Shown here: positions 1 to 10,721 of the stretch, piece by piece
How positions within the stretch are numbered: position 1 is the stretch's first letter
Layout: every line of letters starts with the position of its first letter
Assembly: GCA_001414485.1 (NCBI GenBank)
Contig: LLEY01000006.1
Span: forward strand, 434,001-498,000
DNA: 64,000 bases
Direction: 5' to 3'
Source of the DNA: Calycina herbarum
Taxonomy: Eukaryota; Ascomycota; Leotiomycetes; Helotiales; Pezizellaceae
Program-made: the position numbers and the translations under genes
The notes under the pieces: model-generated
Database searches by the model: none
Seen by the model: only the letters and a program-made list of their open reading frames with translations
What the model was told of the DNA's origin: nothing

Positions 1-1532
1 CGTGCGCGAAGGGTGCGAGGCTATGGGGTTACATCTGAGCCCTTTTTTATATTCAAATTATTGGGGCGCAACAAGGAAAATTCAGATTTACAAAACGATG
101 CCGAGATCAGTCGTCTGAGAAGGCAAATAAAAAAAAGGGGGGGGGGGATAATTGAGAATTCGATAATCGGAAGGATTGATTCAAAAGGTAGATACTCGCA
201 CCCTCTAATTGTCTAACTCTTAAAAAGTAAGCTCTTCTCCTTCTGGATAAGATGTTGCTCTACAGATAAGCCGACAGCAAGCTGCTAAAAGATCACATCT
301 GCATACTCCGTACACACGTACTACCTACCCCTCTATTTCCCCTTCTGGATTGACATGCATATTGGCCCAATAGACAATAAAAGCGGCAGCAAAAGCACTC
401 TACGGAGAACGCGTATGGATGTAATGGCTGTAAACTGTCTTGAAGGCTTCTGAATCGCATTGTCGGTTCCCCAAATCTAGAGTGGTAAGCGAGCCCAAAG
501 GGGAGAATCTAGGGGCTGAGTTACGGGGGGGGGGGGGGTCTATTAAAATCTAGCGCTCTCGCCAGGTTGGTCCCTCAGGGTACCATTACAGAGCATCACA
601 ACGTAGTGGGTTGAGTTATATGTGTTGAGCTTTCTTGACGCGTGAAGTAGTAGTAATACTTATTTTGTACTATCCGTTGGCTTAGTCGTACTAATGTAGC
701 CTACTCGTGACCTTCTTTTTTAGCCCCCAAATCTCGTAATTGGCGCAACTTCTTTTGGCCCCTATATTTGCTTAGTTACTCGCTGTTCGTTCGCTTACCC
801 GTTATCCGCTGGCTTACCCCCTTTTTACCAGCTTACTCGCAACGCCTTTTTGGCCCCCAATATTTACCTGAGTCACACGCCATTCGTCGGGTTACTCGTG
901 ACAATGCCTTTGGCCCCCAATGTGGGGCGTGCTGTATTTTGTCCACCGCGAGGAGGCGCTTATAATTGCTTATTCTTGTCACCGCTTCAGCTGACTATGT
1001 GAAGATTCATTGGGTCGATATCTGATTTAATACTAGAAAGCCATCAGTTCGGCATCAAATACAGCTTTCTAGTTGAAAATGCTATGTACAACATGCCAGG
1101 AGATCTTCTCTAGAAACCGTCAGCTACTCGTACTGGGCCGCCAGCAAGAACATGTAACTCCTGGTATGTAGTACCTTACCCAGGAATATACCTCAGTTTT
1201 ATGACTCACCCGGTTTTCAGTCAGATATCCGCACCACGCAAATGGACAGCTGCTCCTGGCGGCTGCCCAGAAAGGCTGCCATCTATGCACGATACTGTGG
1301 CAGAGAATGATAGACAATGCCAGATATATCTGGACGGTTGACTGGCCACATGATGAGAACAAGGTTGGGTCATTGCACTACAACCTCTTAGGAAACGAAG
1401 TAGTAGACAAGGAAAAGGTTTTAATTGCATTCCTCTATGGGCATACCACTACCCTCGAGCGAGCGGTCACTATAACTGCAAGGCCAATGAAAGGTGATTC
1501 TCGACCATTGTTAGGGATCACATTGCTGATGA
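1..1532. other. Intergenic region with degenerate repeats
   Basis: I see no convincing gene here. The stretch has two G runs (about 138-149 and 526-538). Between about 600 and 960 there is a loose repetition of units built on 'ggcccccaa', 'gcttactcg' and 'gttactcg', spaced about 60-75 bases apart. Reading frames at 1307-1546 and elsewhere show no recognisable domain. The 3' part, up to the stop codon at 1530 that opens the HET frame, may contain an unrecognised first exon of the downstream HET gene. Confidence 0.5.
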
Positions 1533-1610
1533 ACAAAAGAACTTGAATCCATAATCAATACAAAGGAACTTAGCAAAAGTACCGCATCGCAGCAATCATG
1601 GAATACGATA

Positions 1611-3137
1611 ATGGATTGGTTCCACGAATGCCAAGAAAACCATGAGATGTGTAAAATCAAAAACTTGGAGGGGTGGCAGCCAACACGACTCCTTGACGTA
1701 GGGGAAGACGATTCGCCCATTGTTAAACTTCAAATCTCTAGCGAATATCCCAAAGATCACGGGCATCCATTCGTAACACTTAGCCACTGTTGGGGCAAGA
1801 CCAAAATTGTTCGACTTCTAAACGATAATATCGAGGCCATGAAGCAGGGAATTCCACTGGATACCCTACCGAAAACATTTCAAGAAGCAATCGCCATCAC
1901 GCGCCGTCTGAAGCAAAGGTTTCTATGGATTGATTCTTTATGTATCATCCAAGACTCTGCAAGGGACTGGCAAGTAGAATCAGCAACCATGGAATCCGTA
2001 TATAAATTTTCTCTCCTCAATATAGCAGCTACTGCCTCAACGAACGGGACGGGAGGGTGCTTTCGAGAGCGCAATCCTCATTTAGCTCAAATGTGCATTG
2101 CCGAAGATGTTGAATGGACATGGGGCACCGGCAACTACTACCTTCATGATTCCATGTTATGGAGTATGGGGATGCAATATGCTCCGTTGAATAACCGAGC
2201 CTGGGTTGTGCAGGAGAGGGTTCTTGCGCCGAGAATTTTACATTTCGGAGAACACCAATTGTATTGGGAATGCAACCAGAAAGATGCTTGCGAAACTTTT
2301 CCAGCCGGTTTACACCCCAGAATGATCGAAGGAGCTCCTCGATTCAAGAGTCAGCAACCAGAGCATGGGGGGCCTCGGTTAAGGTGTTATAGCGAAGACT
2401 GGCTTGGATTACTGAAAGCCGATAAAGATCTTAATAACTATGACTTGTGGTCAAACATTGTTCTTGCATACACAAGATGTGATTTGACGATGAGATCAGA
2501 CAAATTGATTGCACTTTCCGGGGTTGCTCAGATGATGAGAAGAGTGCTGAAGGATGAGTATCTGGCCGGATTGTGGAGGCGGTGGCTACCATATCAACTA
2601 CTCTGGTACAAAGAAAAGCCTGCTGATAAGGAAAGAAGTGCAGCATACCGTGCTCCTACATGGTCATGGGCTTCAGCAGACCAGGAAGTTTGGAGCCATC
2701 CAATTAGTCTTCTGGATGGAGAAGAAATATTGGTGGATATCATTGAAGCTCTGGTTGTGTACGCTGGGTCAAATACGACTGGAGCAGTAGTGTCAGGGAG
2801 TATCAAACTGCGAGGGATGCTGAAGCAGGCTCGATGGTGTTACCTTGACGAGGACGAGCTACAAGTTCTACTATTTGATGGACGAGGTCCGATGGATATC
2901 AATGATAGCATTGCTTATCCGGATTATGTAGAGACAGCCAAGGACAACGAAATATGGTGTGTTCCTGTTCATCGTTTTGAAATGGAAAAAGGAGACTGGA
3001 GAATTTATGGTTTAGTTCTCGAGCAGACATCGGTAAAGGGTGAATACCATAGGTGCGGTGTCTTCAAAGTTGACTATGATGACTGCGATGTCTTCGATAA
3101 AAGCCTCTTGGGGGAGGAGGTTTTTACATTAGTTTGA
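1611..3137 (+). CDS. HET-domain (heterokaryon incompatibility) protein
   Basis: The reading frame encodes about 508 residues and matches the fungal HET domain. It starts with the usual pre-domain block W-x-C-x-x-x-H-x-x-C (about residues 3-14). Next come 'RLLDVG', 'FVTLSHCWG' (residues 51-59), 'LPKTFQEAI', 'FLWIDSLCIIQD' and 'DWQVESATMESVY', the core HET motifs in the right order. The later 'RAPTWSWAS' motif (about residue 347) is typical of the C-terminal half. HET proteins trigger programmed cell death after fusion of unlike hyphae and many are innate-immunity-like. Homologues usually carry a further 50-100 N-terminal residues. The open frame continues upstream to a stop at 1530 without another ATG, so the true start probably lies in an upstream exon and 1611 is only the first in-frame Met. 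The frame is otherwise uninterrupted and of normal base composition, despite the transposon island about 100 bp downstream. Confidence 0.85.
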   Translation: MDWFHECQENHEMCKIKNLEGWQPTRLLDVGEDDSPIVKLQISSEYPKDHGHPFVTLSHCWGKTKIVRLLNDNIEAMKQGIPLDTLPKTFQEAIAITRRLKQRFLWIDSLCIIQDSARDWQVESATMESVYKFSLLNIAATASTNGTGGCFRERNPHLAQMCIAEDVEWTWGTGNYYLHDSMLWSMGMQYAPLNNRAWVVQERVLAPRILHFGEHQLYWECNQKDACETFPAGLHPRMIEGAPRFKSQQPEHGGPRLRCYSEDWLGLLKADKDLNNYDLWSNIVLAYTRCDLTMRSDKLIALSGVAQMMRRVLKDEYLAGLWRRWLPYQLLWYKEKPADKERSAAYRAPTWSWASADQEVWSHPISLLDGEEILVDIIEALVVYAGSNTTGAVVSGSIKLRGMLKQARWCYLDEDELQVLLFDGRGPMDINDSIAYPDYVETAKDNEIWCVPVHRFEMEKGDWRIYGLVLEQTSVKGEYHRCGVFKVDYDDCDVFDKSLLGEEVFTLV

Positions 3138-3234
3138 GGTGGAGTTCAACTCTACTTCAGTTAGAAGAGAAATGTTTGTTGTTTTTACTGTTTTCGGTGG
3201 GACTTATTTCATTTTTTTTTTAAGATAGGCATAT

Positions 3235-3404
3235 TGTTGGTATGACTTGGTCATAAATTTGTCTGGTTGCATATGCGTATTGTATTCTCTGTGTCTATTC
3301 TAGGTACTCGAAGTACGACTATTTATGCTTGTGCTAGCGTGGTACTAGCGTGCTAGTCACATGGATGGATATGAGTCAGAGGCTCATTCACCTATATAAC
3401 GACA
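3235..3404 (-). repeat. Copia 3' LTR
   Basis: This is a 170-bp repeat with TG...CA ends on both strands. It is nearly identical to 18585-18754 apart from transitions. It is preceded by CATAT, the left target duplication. Confidence 0.85.
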
Positions 3405-4401
3405 CTGGCAACTTCCTGAAAGGTAGTAGTCTTCTGTGACAAGAGCGCAATGCTTAAATCGGTTACATCAATCCATTCATAATCCAACCAATTAAAATCT
3501 CCCCTTCGTATCCCTGACTAATAAGAGCGCTCTATCTAGCGTCTTATTCCAGTAATAAATTCCCTTTACTTCTACTACCACCACCGTCGTTAATATCTCC
3601 TATAACCACTTCGTCTCTCTCAACCTATTCCGTGACTTTAACAGTAATCTTGTTCGTATTAATCAGCTAGGTTAAAGTATCATAAGCTATAGCTTTAGTT
3701 ATAGCGTCTATAGGATTACTATCTCCATCGATTTATTTAACTTCTAATATCTTACGTCTTTCGTAGGCTTGTCTTAGACACATAATATCAATTATTAAAC
3801 GCTTCTCCTTAGTAGTACTAAGCTTTACTAGATACTCGTAAATACCCTTAGAGTCGGTGCAAATAACGAGTAGAATCTTAATCTTAAGCATCGATTCTAT
3901 CGTAGATTTAATAACTCCTATTATATCGAAACCGTTACTTAAAGTATATAATTCAGCTAATAGAATACTTCTAGTAACTCTCTTATACTTAGTAGAGAAC
4001 TAATAGATAATATTACTATTATTAGTAGCGTTAGCTAATATAATTACATATCTAATCTAGGAAGTGTAATCGTTGTTATTTATAAAAGAGAAATTAGTAA
4101 AAAGTATAAGCTTAAGTAAGAAGTAATCTAAAGTAATAAACTTAAGTCTACGCTTAGTATTCTCTATTTACTATTATAAAACCTTGTTTAAAGCTTTAAT
4201 ATCTTTTAAAAGTAGATTAGTCGATTAGGTAGTAAAAGATAGTATAAAGGCTGCTTCTAGTTATAATATAGTTATAAAGTAGGCTTCTTAAGCTTACTAT
4301 ATAATGAATTAATCTCTTATAGTAACGTTATAGTATATATCTCTATAAGAGCTCTTTAATTCGATCGATTTAGTACTTACTAGCTTAAGGTCCTTAGTAT
4401 A

Positions 4402-6677
4402 ACGTGTATATATAGCGAACCAGCTAAACAAGCGAACCGGCTAACTGAAAACATATCTAAAATCGTGATTTTAATATTTTAATATCTCTACGAACTATTA
4501 ATTAAAAGTTTTAAAATTAAAACTTTAATTTTATTACTATAACGTAGTATACTAGGACCTCGTGATTATTAGAACCTTGTGAATTTTTTCCTACTCTACT
4601 ACTTTAAAATATAATAAAACTACTATAATATATTAAATTAATTAAAACTACTTAGAATCTAATAAACTAGATATATCTACAACTTCTTAATATATCCGTG
4701 TATTATAACTAGTTTTTCTATAAGTGCTATAACGTCGCTAAGTCGTTTATCCTTTATCTTCTCTACTCTTCTTAGAGCGCTTATTACGTCGAACCTACTC
4801 CTCTGTATTCTTCTAGGCTAATCCGTCCTATATATCCTCTATAGTAAGTATACCTCCTTCTTAGACATAGGTATTTTTAGCTCTCTAGTATTTAATAAGA
4901 GCTTTATTTACTATTCGAAGTATATAGACCTTAGCTAATAAGAGGGTTATCTTATAAGCTAATCACTCTATACCTTTTACTAATAAAGCGATTGTCTAGA
5001 AAATAGATATTAGCGAGCTTCCTTAGTAATAAGTAATATAATCCTTAATAAGAGTTGATTACGAAAGAGCTTTAGAAGGGTTATAAGGAGTCTAGGAGAC
5101 CTAAGAGGTAGCGTTAGCAGAGGGGGGTCTAGTAAGTATAGGAGTTTATAACTTAATATTAAGCTTTAAGATTATAGTCTAGAGTTCTAGAAGCACTAGA
5201 CCAGCTTTATAGAACCTAGCTTTAGTGTTTTAGGTTATTATTAACTAGTTATAAGCTATATAAAACGTAAGAAAGAACTCGACCTTAGTAATATAGTTTA
5301 TATAAGCCTTAATAAAAGTCTTAATTTAACGCTTATATATATGTTTAAGAATACTAAAACACCTAACGTCGAGTAACTAGGTTAGATAAGACGAATAAGG
5401 AGATAGGTAAAGAGTAATAATATTATATAACTTATAATACTCTTAGAATACTACTGATTTATAACTCTTATACCTATCTAGAACTAATATTCGATATAGC
5501 TCTTTTATATAACTATAAGTATACTTATTAAAGTGTTCTAGCTATTCTAAGCCTATCTTATTATTAGTCTATTTATTACTAGTTAGTTTAATAACCTAGT
5601 TATTAGAAAGTCCGCTCTTAGTATACTAACTAGTAAAGTGATTTTTCTCTTAAACTACTAAGGATAGAGGGATACTTAAACTCTCTCTATTAATATAGAC
5701 AATTGCTATAGTCTATTCCCGATTGCCTAGCTAGACAGCCTTGTCTCTACTACGTTAATTAGCGCGTATAATAACTATTATAAAACTAGTCTTATTAAAG
5801 TTATAGAAATCGTAGTCTTAGATTCTATATTTCGTCTATATATTCTCTACTAGTCGAAACCACGTGCTAATTAGCTTAGGATCTTTATATAAGGCTCTTT
5901 AGAAATCGTAAACGCGATTAAAACACGTCTTTAGTTCTAGACGTTATTATATAAATCGTTATACCTAGTTCTTTCTAATACGTTATCCTCTATATAACTC
6001 GAGTATATAATTTACTATATCTTCTACACTACCTAGCTAGGGTTTAAATCCTCTTATATCTAGATTAAGTATATTTTAAATAATCAACTCCTCTTCTATT
6101 ATAGTTATTTTATAATTTACTAGCCGGCGTTCGCTAAGAGTAGTTTAACCAGCTATTTTATTAGTAAGTGTAGAATAAGAGACTCTATATAGCTTCGCAG
6201 CTTTACTACGGTTTATTTGTTTAGATAATTAAATAGTTTTAATAGCTAGGATAATTCAAGCTTCTTAGGTTTAAGATTCTATTAGATAGTTATTAAGAAA
6301 ACGTATATTAAAAGTTAGAGGTAGTAGAGTAGAGAAAAAATTCACAAGGTTCTAATAATCACGAGGTCCTAGTATACTACGTTATATATATTTAGAATAC
6401 TAAGTTTTAGACGCTATATGATTTTACTTAGCGATTTGCTTAAAAATACCTTTATAATCTTATCTTTTTTCTTCTTCTTTTAATAACTTTTTAATATAAA
6501 TTAGCCTTAGTCTTATATTTTATAACTTTTATATTTATATAGTAATAAAATTAAAGTTTTAATTTTAAAATTTTTAATTAATAATTTATAAAGATATTAA
6601 AATATTAAAATCGCGATTTTAGATATATTTTCAGTTAGCTAGTTTACTTATTTAGCCGGTTCGCTATATATACACGT
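4402..6677. mobile_element. Pogo-derived MITE interrupted by a Fot-like transposon
   Basis: The ends are inverted copies of ACGTGTATATATAGCGAAC followed by two spaced 'gcgaaccggc'-type motifs, flanked by TA on both sides (4400-4401 and 6678-6679). Removing the insert 4542-6382 and one TA leaves 433 bp, the same size and arrangement as the MITE copies at 7410-7843 and 55895-56327. The element has no coding capacity of its own and sits in the Copia pol region between RNase H and reverse transcriptase. Confidence 0.85.
4542..6382 (-). mobile_element. Fot1/pogo-type DNA transposon, RIP-decayed
   Basis: This 1,841-bp element lies inside the MITE at a TA target (TA at 4540-4541 and 6383-6384). It has long terminal inverted repeats starting ACGTAGTATACTAGGACCTC and continuing for about 42 bases. 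On the minus strand (the gene starts near 6300) the interior translates with many stops into a Fot/pogo transposase. Readable blocks are the helix-turn-helix region 'KAAKLYRVSYSTLTNKI', the CENP-B-type stretch 'NILNLDIRGFKP', and 'RFI' then 'ELKTCFNRVYDF' and 'DPKLISTWFRLVENI'. Its length matches the usual Fot1 size of about 1.9 kb. Its inverted repeat differs from that of the host MITE, so this is a second pogo family in the window. It cannot be active. Confidence 0.85.
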
Positions 6678-7409
6678 TAATCCTAGGTTAAAAGTATTAA
6701 TCTATCTTTCTAGCGTATAATAATACCTCTATTAAACTTTAAAGTATAATTAACTATAAGCTCTTCTCTTTTCTTAGTATTAAACTTAGCTTTCTTTCTC
6801 TTAGTATCTTCTAAGATAAGTATATTATTAGTTTATAATCTAGTAATCCTAAAGTATCCAGTTTTATTTACTAATAGTAGATAAGAATCGAATATTAATT
6901 AGGTTATTCTAAGGAATTTAAGAAGGAATTTATAGTAAGTAGTAAACTAGTATAATCTAGCTTCTAGAATACTATATAATAGTAGTAATATCTTGATTAG
7001 TAATCTAATCTATTCTAGTATATCCTTTAGTAGTTATACGAACTTTCGATAGTATAGTTATAGCTTACTCTTAGACTAAGTATATACTTAGATAATATTA
7101 TATAAAAGAAGATTAAGATATAAATATAAAGCTATAATAATAAGAATAATTCTTATACTTATACGTTAAATCGTAGACGACTAAGTAAGTACTATCTTCT
7201 TAGCTAAATCGTTCTATATATATACTATAAATCGTGACTTTTTAAAGGCTTTATCTATACTATAGAATTTATCTTAATTAATAAATCGTAAATTAAAAAG
7301 ATCAGCGCTATCTAGTAACTTATCTAAAGTAATAAACTTTATTATACCTCTTTCGATTAATCTATTAATCTCTAGTCTATAGGAATTAGTATAATTTACG
7401 TAAACTGTA

Positions 7410-7843
7410 ACGTATATATATAGCGAACCGGCTAAATAAGCGAACTAGCTAATTGAAAACATATCTAAAATCGTGATTTTAATATTTTAATATCTTTATA
7501 AATTATTAATTAAAAATTTTAAAATTAAAACTTTGATTTTATTACTATATAAATATAAAAGTTATAAAATATAAGACTAAGGCTAATTTATATTAAAAAG
7601 TTATTAAAAGAAGAAGAAAAAAAGATAAGATTATAAAGGTATTTTTAAGCGAATTACTAAGTAAAATTATATAGCGTCTAAAACTTAGAATTCTAAATAT
7701 ATATATAGTAATAAAATTAAAGTTTTAATTTTAAAACTTTTAATTAATAGTTCGTAGAGATATTAAAATATTAAAATCGCGATTTTAGATATGTTTTCAG
7801 TTAGCCGGTTCGCTTGTTTAGCCTGTTCGCTATATATACACGT
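7410..7843. mobile_element. Pogo-derived MITE (434 bp)
   Basis: This is a complete copy flanked by TA (7408-7409 and 7844-7845). The inverted repeats are about 150 bp long and begin ACGTATATATATAGCGAAC, with two spaced gcgaacc motifs near each end. There is no open frame. It splits the Copia reverse transcriptase on the minus strand. Confidence 0.85.
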
Positions 7844-8899
7844 TACTATTAATTAATATAAATATCTCGATATCGAAGTCTCTAAAATCGTTAAGTTACT
7901 AGTAATCTTAAGAAATATTATATATGTCGACAACGTATACTTTAGCTTTTTCTTCTTTAGCTAGCTTCTTTTAAGGTCTTCTACGTTCTCTCTTTAGTAG
8001 TAATTCTATAAGTCTTTCTTCTAGATCGGTATTCTAGTCTTAACTATTACTTTATAATATTTCTAGAATTAAAAGCTATAGCTCTTTGATAATTTTACTA
8101 AATCGAGGCTTTACTACTATAGATCGGAATCTTATACTACTATTTAGTCTAATAATAATATTCTTATCTTCGATATTTAAAAGCTAATATAGTCTTATCT
8201 ATTTACTCTTCTTATTTAGTATCTCTCTCTAGACCTATATATTAGATCTAAGAGATATATTCTTTAGGTAATTTAATAGTCTATTATAAGTATTAAGAGC
8301 GTTATTAACTTATCTCTTAGCGCGATACTTTATAACTTCTTAAGAAGCTCGCTTAACTATATTAGCTTATCTAATATTATTAGAAGAAGAGGCGTTCTAT
8401 TAAGTTATTCGAGAGTAAGCTCTAAATACTAGTATAATAGAAACTAATCTATTTAGTCTAGCTATGTCGTTAATACCTTTAAATGCTATTTAAAGAGCTA
8501 TCTCTTTTATAAGATCTAGACAGTCTTTATATATTACTTAATATACTTATTATACTAGTTTATAGTATTATTTAACGATTCTAACTAATTAGTATACTTC
8601 TACTAGAATACTTTCTACTATACTTTCTATAGCTCTTATGTATTTGTTGAATTCCTTACTTACGAAGTTAGTTCTAGTATTTCTAGTAATAATATCTAGA
8701 GGTTCTAAATAGACGTCTATCTAGTATTCCTTTAACTTATTCTAGACGTGCTTTACCTTTATAGTCTTTAACTATCTACTAGCTTAAAAGCGAGTAGCTT
8801 CGTCTATAATATATAGAACTGCTTCTTATATATAAAAGAATTTATCTAGGAATACTATATAGTACTAGCTTATAAGTACTAGGGAATCTAAAGAACTCT

Positions 8900-10150
8900 C
8901 TAGAGAATTAAGTAATATTACTATATTAATAGAGTATTAAAAGTAGTTAAGAAAGTAATAGTAAAATATAATATCTATACTAGGAATAAGACTTCCTACT
9001 ATATATCTTATAGATAGATAAGTACTACTCTAATATTATAAACATCTTAGAAATTAAGATCTTAGGATTTTATTATTAAACTTCTAAAATCTAAAGATCT
9101 AATAATAAGAGTTAAGTATAACTTAATCTTAGTTATTATAGAACGACTTACGAAGTATTTAATTCTAGTACTATATAAAGAGTTAAGTATAGCTAAGAAA
9201 TTAGTATTCGTATTCTTTAAAGAAGTAGTTTTAAGATATAAACTACTAGAAGAAATACTCTTAGACAGAGATAAACTCTTTATCTCTAAATTTTAGATCG
9301 CTCTTATAAAACAACGAGGTGTAAAAAGGAAGCTTTCTATAGCTTTTTACTTATAAACAAATAGAGGAAATAAATATATAAATTAAGTAGTTAAGATATA
9401 TCTTTATTATTATATAAACTACTAGTAAAACAACTAGATAGAACTACTACTCTTAGTATAGTTTGCTTATAATAGTTTAGTAATAGAAATAATACTTATT
9501 ATACTATTTTATACTAACTTTAGATATAAATTAGTAGTATATTAAGAACTACTATCTACGACTATTAATAATCAGCTCGCTTATATTTAGGTCTTAAAAA
9601 TTAAGAGGTTATATAAAGAACCTATAAAAGAATTATAGTTTATAGCTAAAAGAAATATATACTATTATAATAAACGACGTAGTTAAAAGCTAATACTAAA
9701 GAGAGAGATAAAGTTTACTTAGTATAAAATAATATTAATATAAAAAGACTAAGTAATAAACTAGATTATAAAAAACTTAGACTATTTAAAATTAAATAAG
9801 TTAGAAGACCTTTAAATTATAAATTAGTATTACTATAAATAATAAATATCTATCTAGTATTCTATATATCTCTACTTAAACTAGTACTACTAGGAGTACT
9901 ACTAGCTCTACTTATAGAAATTCAACTTATAAACTTAAATATTAAGTATAAAGTTAAAAGAATTCTTAACTATAGACTTATTAGAAGATAAGTTAAGTAT
10001 TTAATTAAATAGTTAGATTACCTATACTTAGAAAATACTTAGAAACCTAGGAAAAATCTTAACTAGTACTTAAAAGAACTTTAGAAGTTCTACTACTAAA
10101 ACCTAGGATTACTTATATCTTATAGTTAGAAGAGAAAGCCTTAAGAAAAG
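8900..10150 (+). mobile_element. Gypsy (chromovirus) fragment: integrase and chromodomain
   Basis: The plus strand translates, with RIP-type stops, into the C-terminal part of a Ty3/Gypsy pol. Near 9060-9330 the integrase core reads 'DFI', 'LILVIIERLTKYLILVLYKE', 'FFKEVVLRYKL', then 'ILLDRDKLFISKF' and 'GVKRKLSIAFYL'. The region after it matches the GPF/GPY module (about 9770-9880). A chromodomain follows at about 9940-10065: 'YKVERILNYRLIRRQVKYL' and then 'IKWLDYPYSENTWEP'. Gag, protease and reverse transcriptase are missing on the left, where the sequence joins minus-strand Copia integrase near 8895. This is therefore a 5'-truncated copy. No target duplication can be assigned to the junction. 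Confidence 0.8.
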
Positions 10151-10721
10151 CTAAATTAAGAGATAGCTTAATAACAAAAGCAAAGCTACTAGAGAAAGAA
10201 GAGGCTACTAGCTAGATAACCTCTATATCTCTCTACTCTTTCTCTTCTTTTTCTCTTTCTTTAGCTTTATTAAGCTCTTATAAGTTAGTAAGACTACGAT
10301 AGAGTATCTCTTACTTCTACTTAGTAAGAAAGCGTTACTATTTCTATAGTTAGAGGATTTTCTATATAGCTTCTTTCTAAATCTTATCGACTATCTTCTC
10401 CTCTTATTATAACTGTCGCTTCTAAGTATTAAGAGATTTCTACTTAAAAAGTAAAAGTATTTAGTTCTACTTCTTAATATTATAAGACTTGTCTTTTCTA
10501 GTGTATTTAGAGTACTTAAAACTACTAGTAATACTAATATATCGACGACTAGTCTTCGTATTAATATAATAAGTATAAGGAATTATTTCACGTCTTAAAC
10601 GTCTAATATAGAAGACGCTAAGAGTTCTATATTATTTAAGTCTATTTTTAAGAGAGGTATTAATAATATAATAGAAGTAAGAAAGGCTACTAGCCTCTTA
10701 ATAATATTTTCTTAGGCTATA

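Noticed and set aside
4402..6677. Autonomous 2.28-kb parent of the MITE family
   Set aside because: The transposase belongs to an inner element with its own inverted repeats at 4542-6382 and its own TA target.
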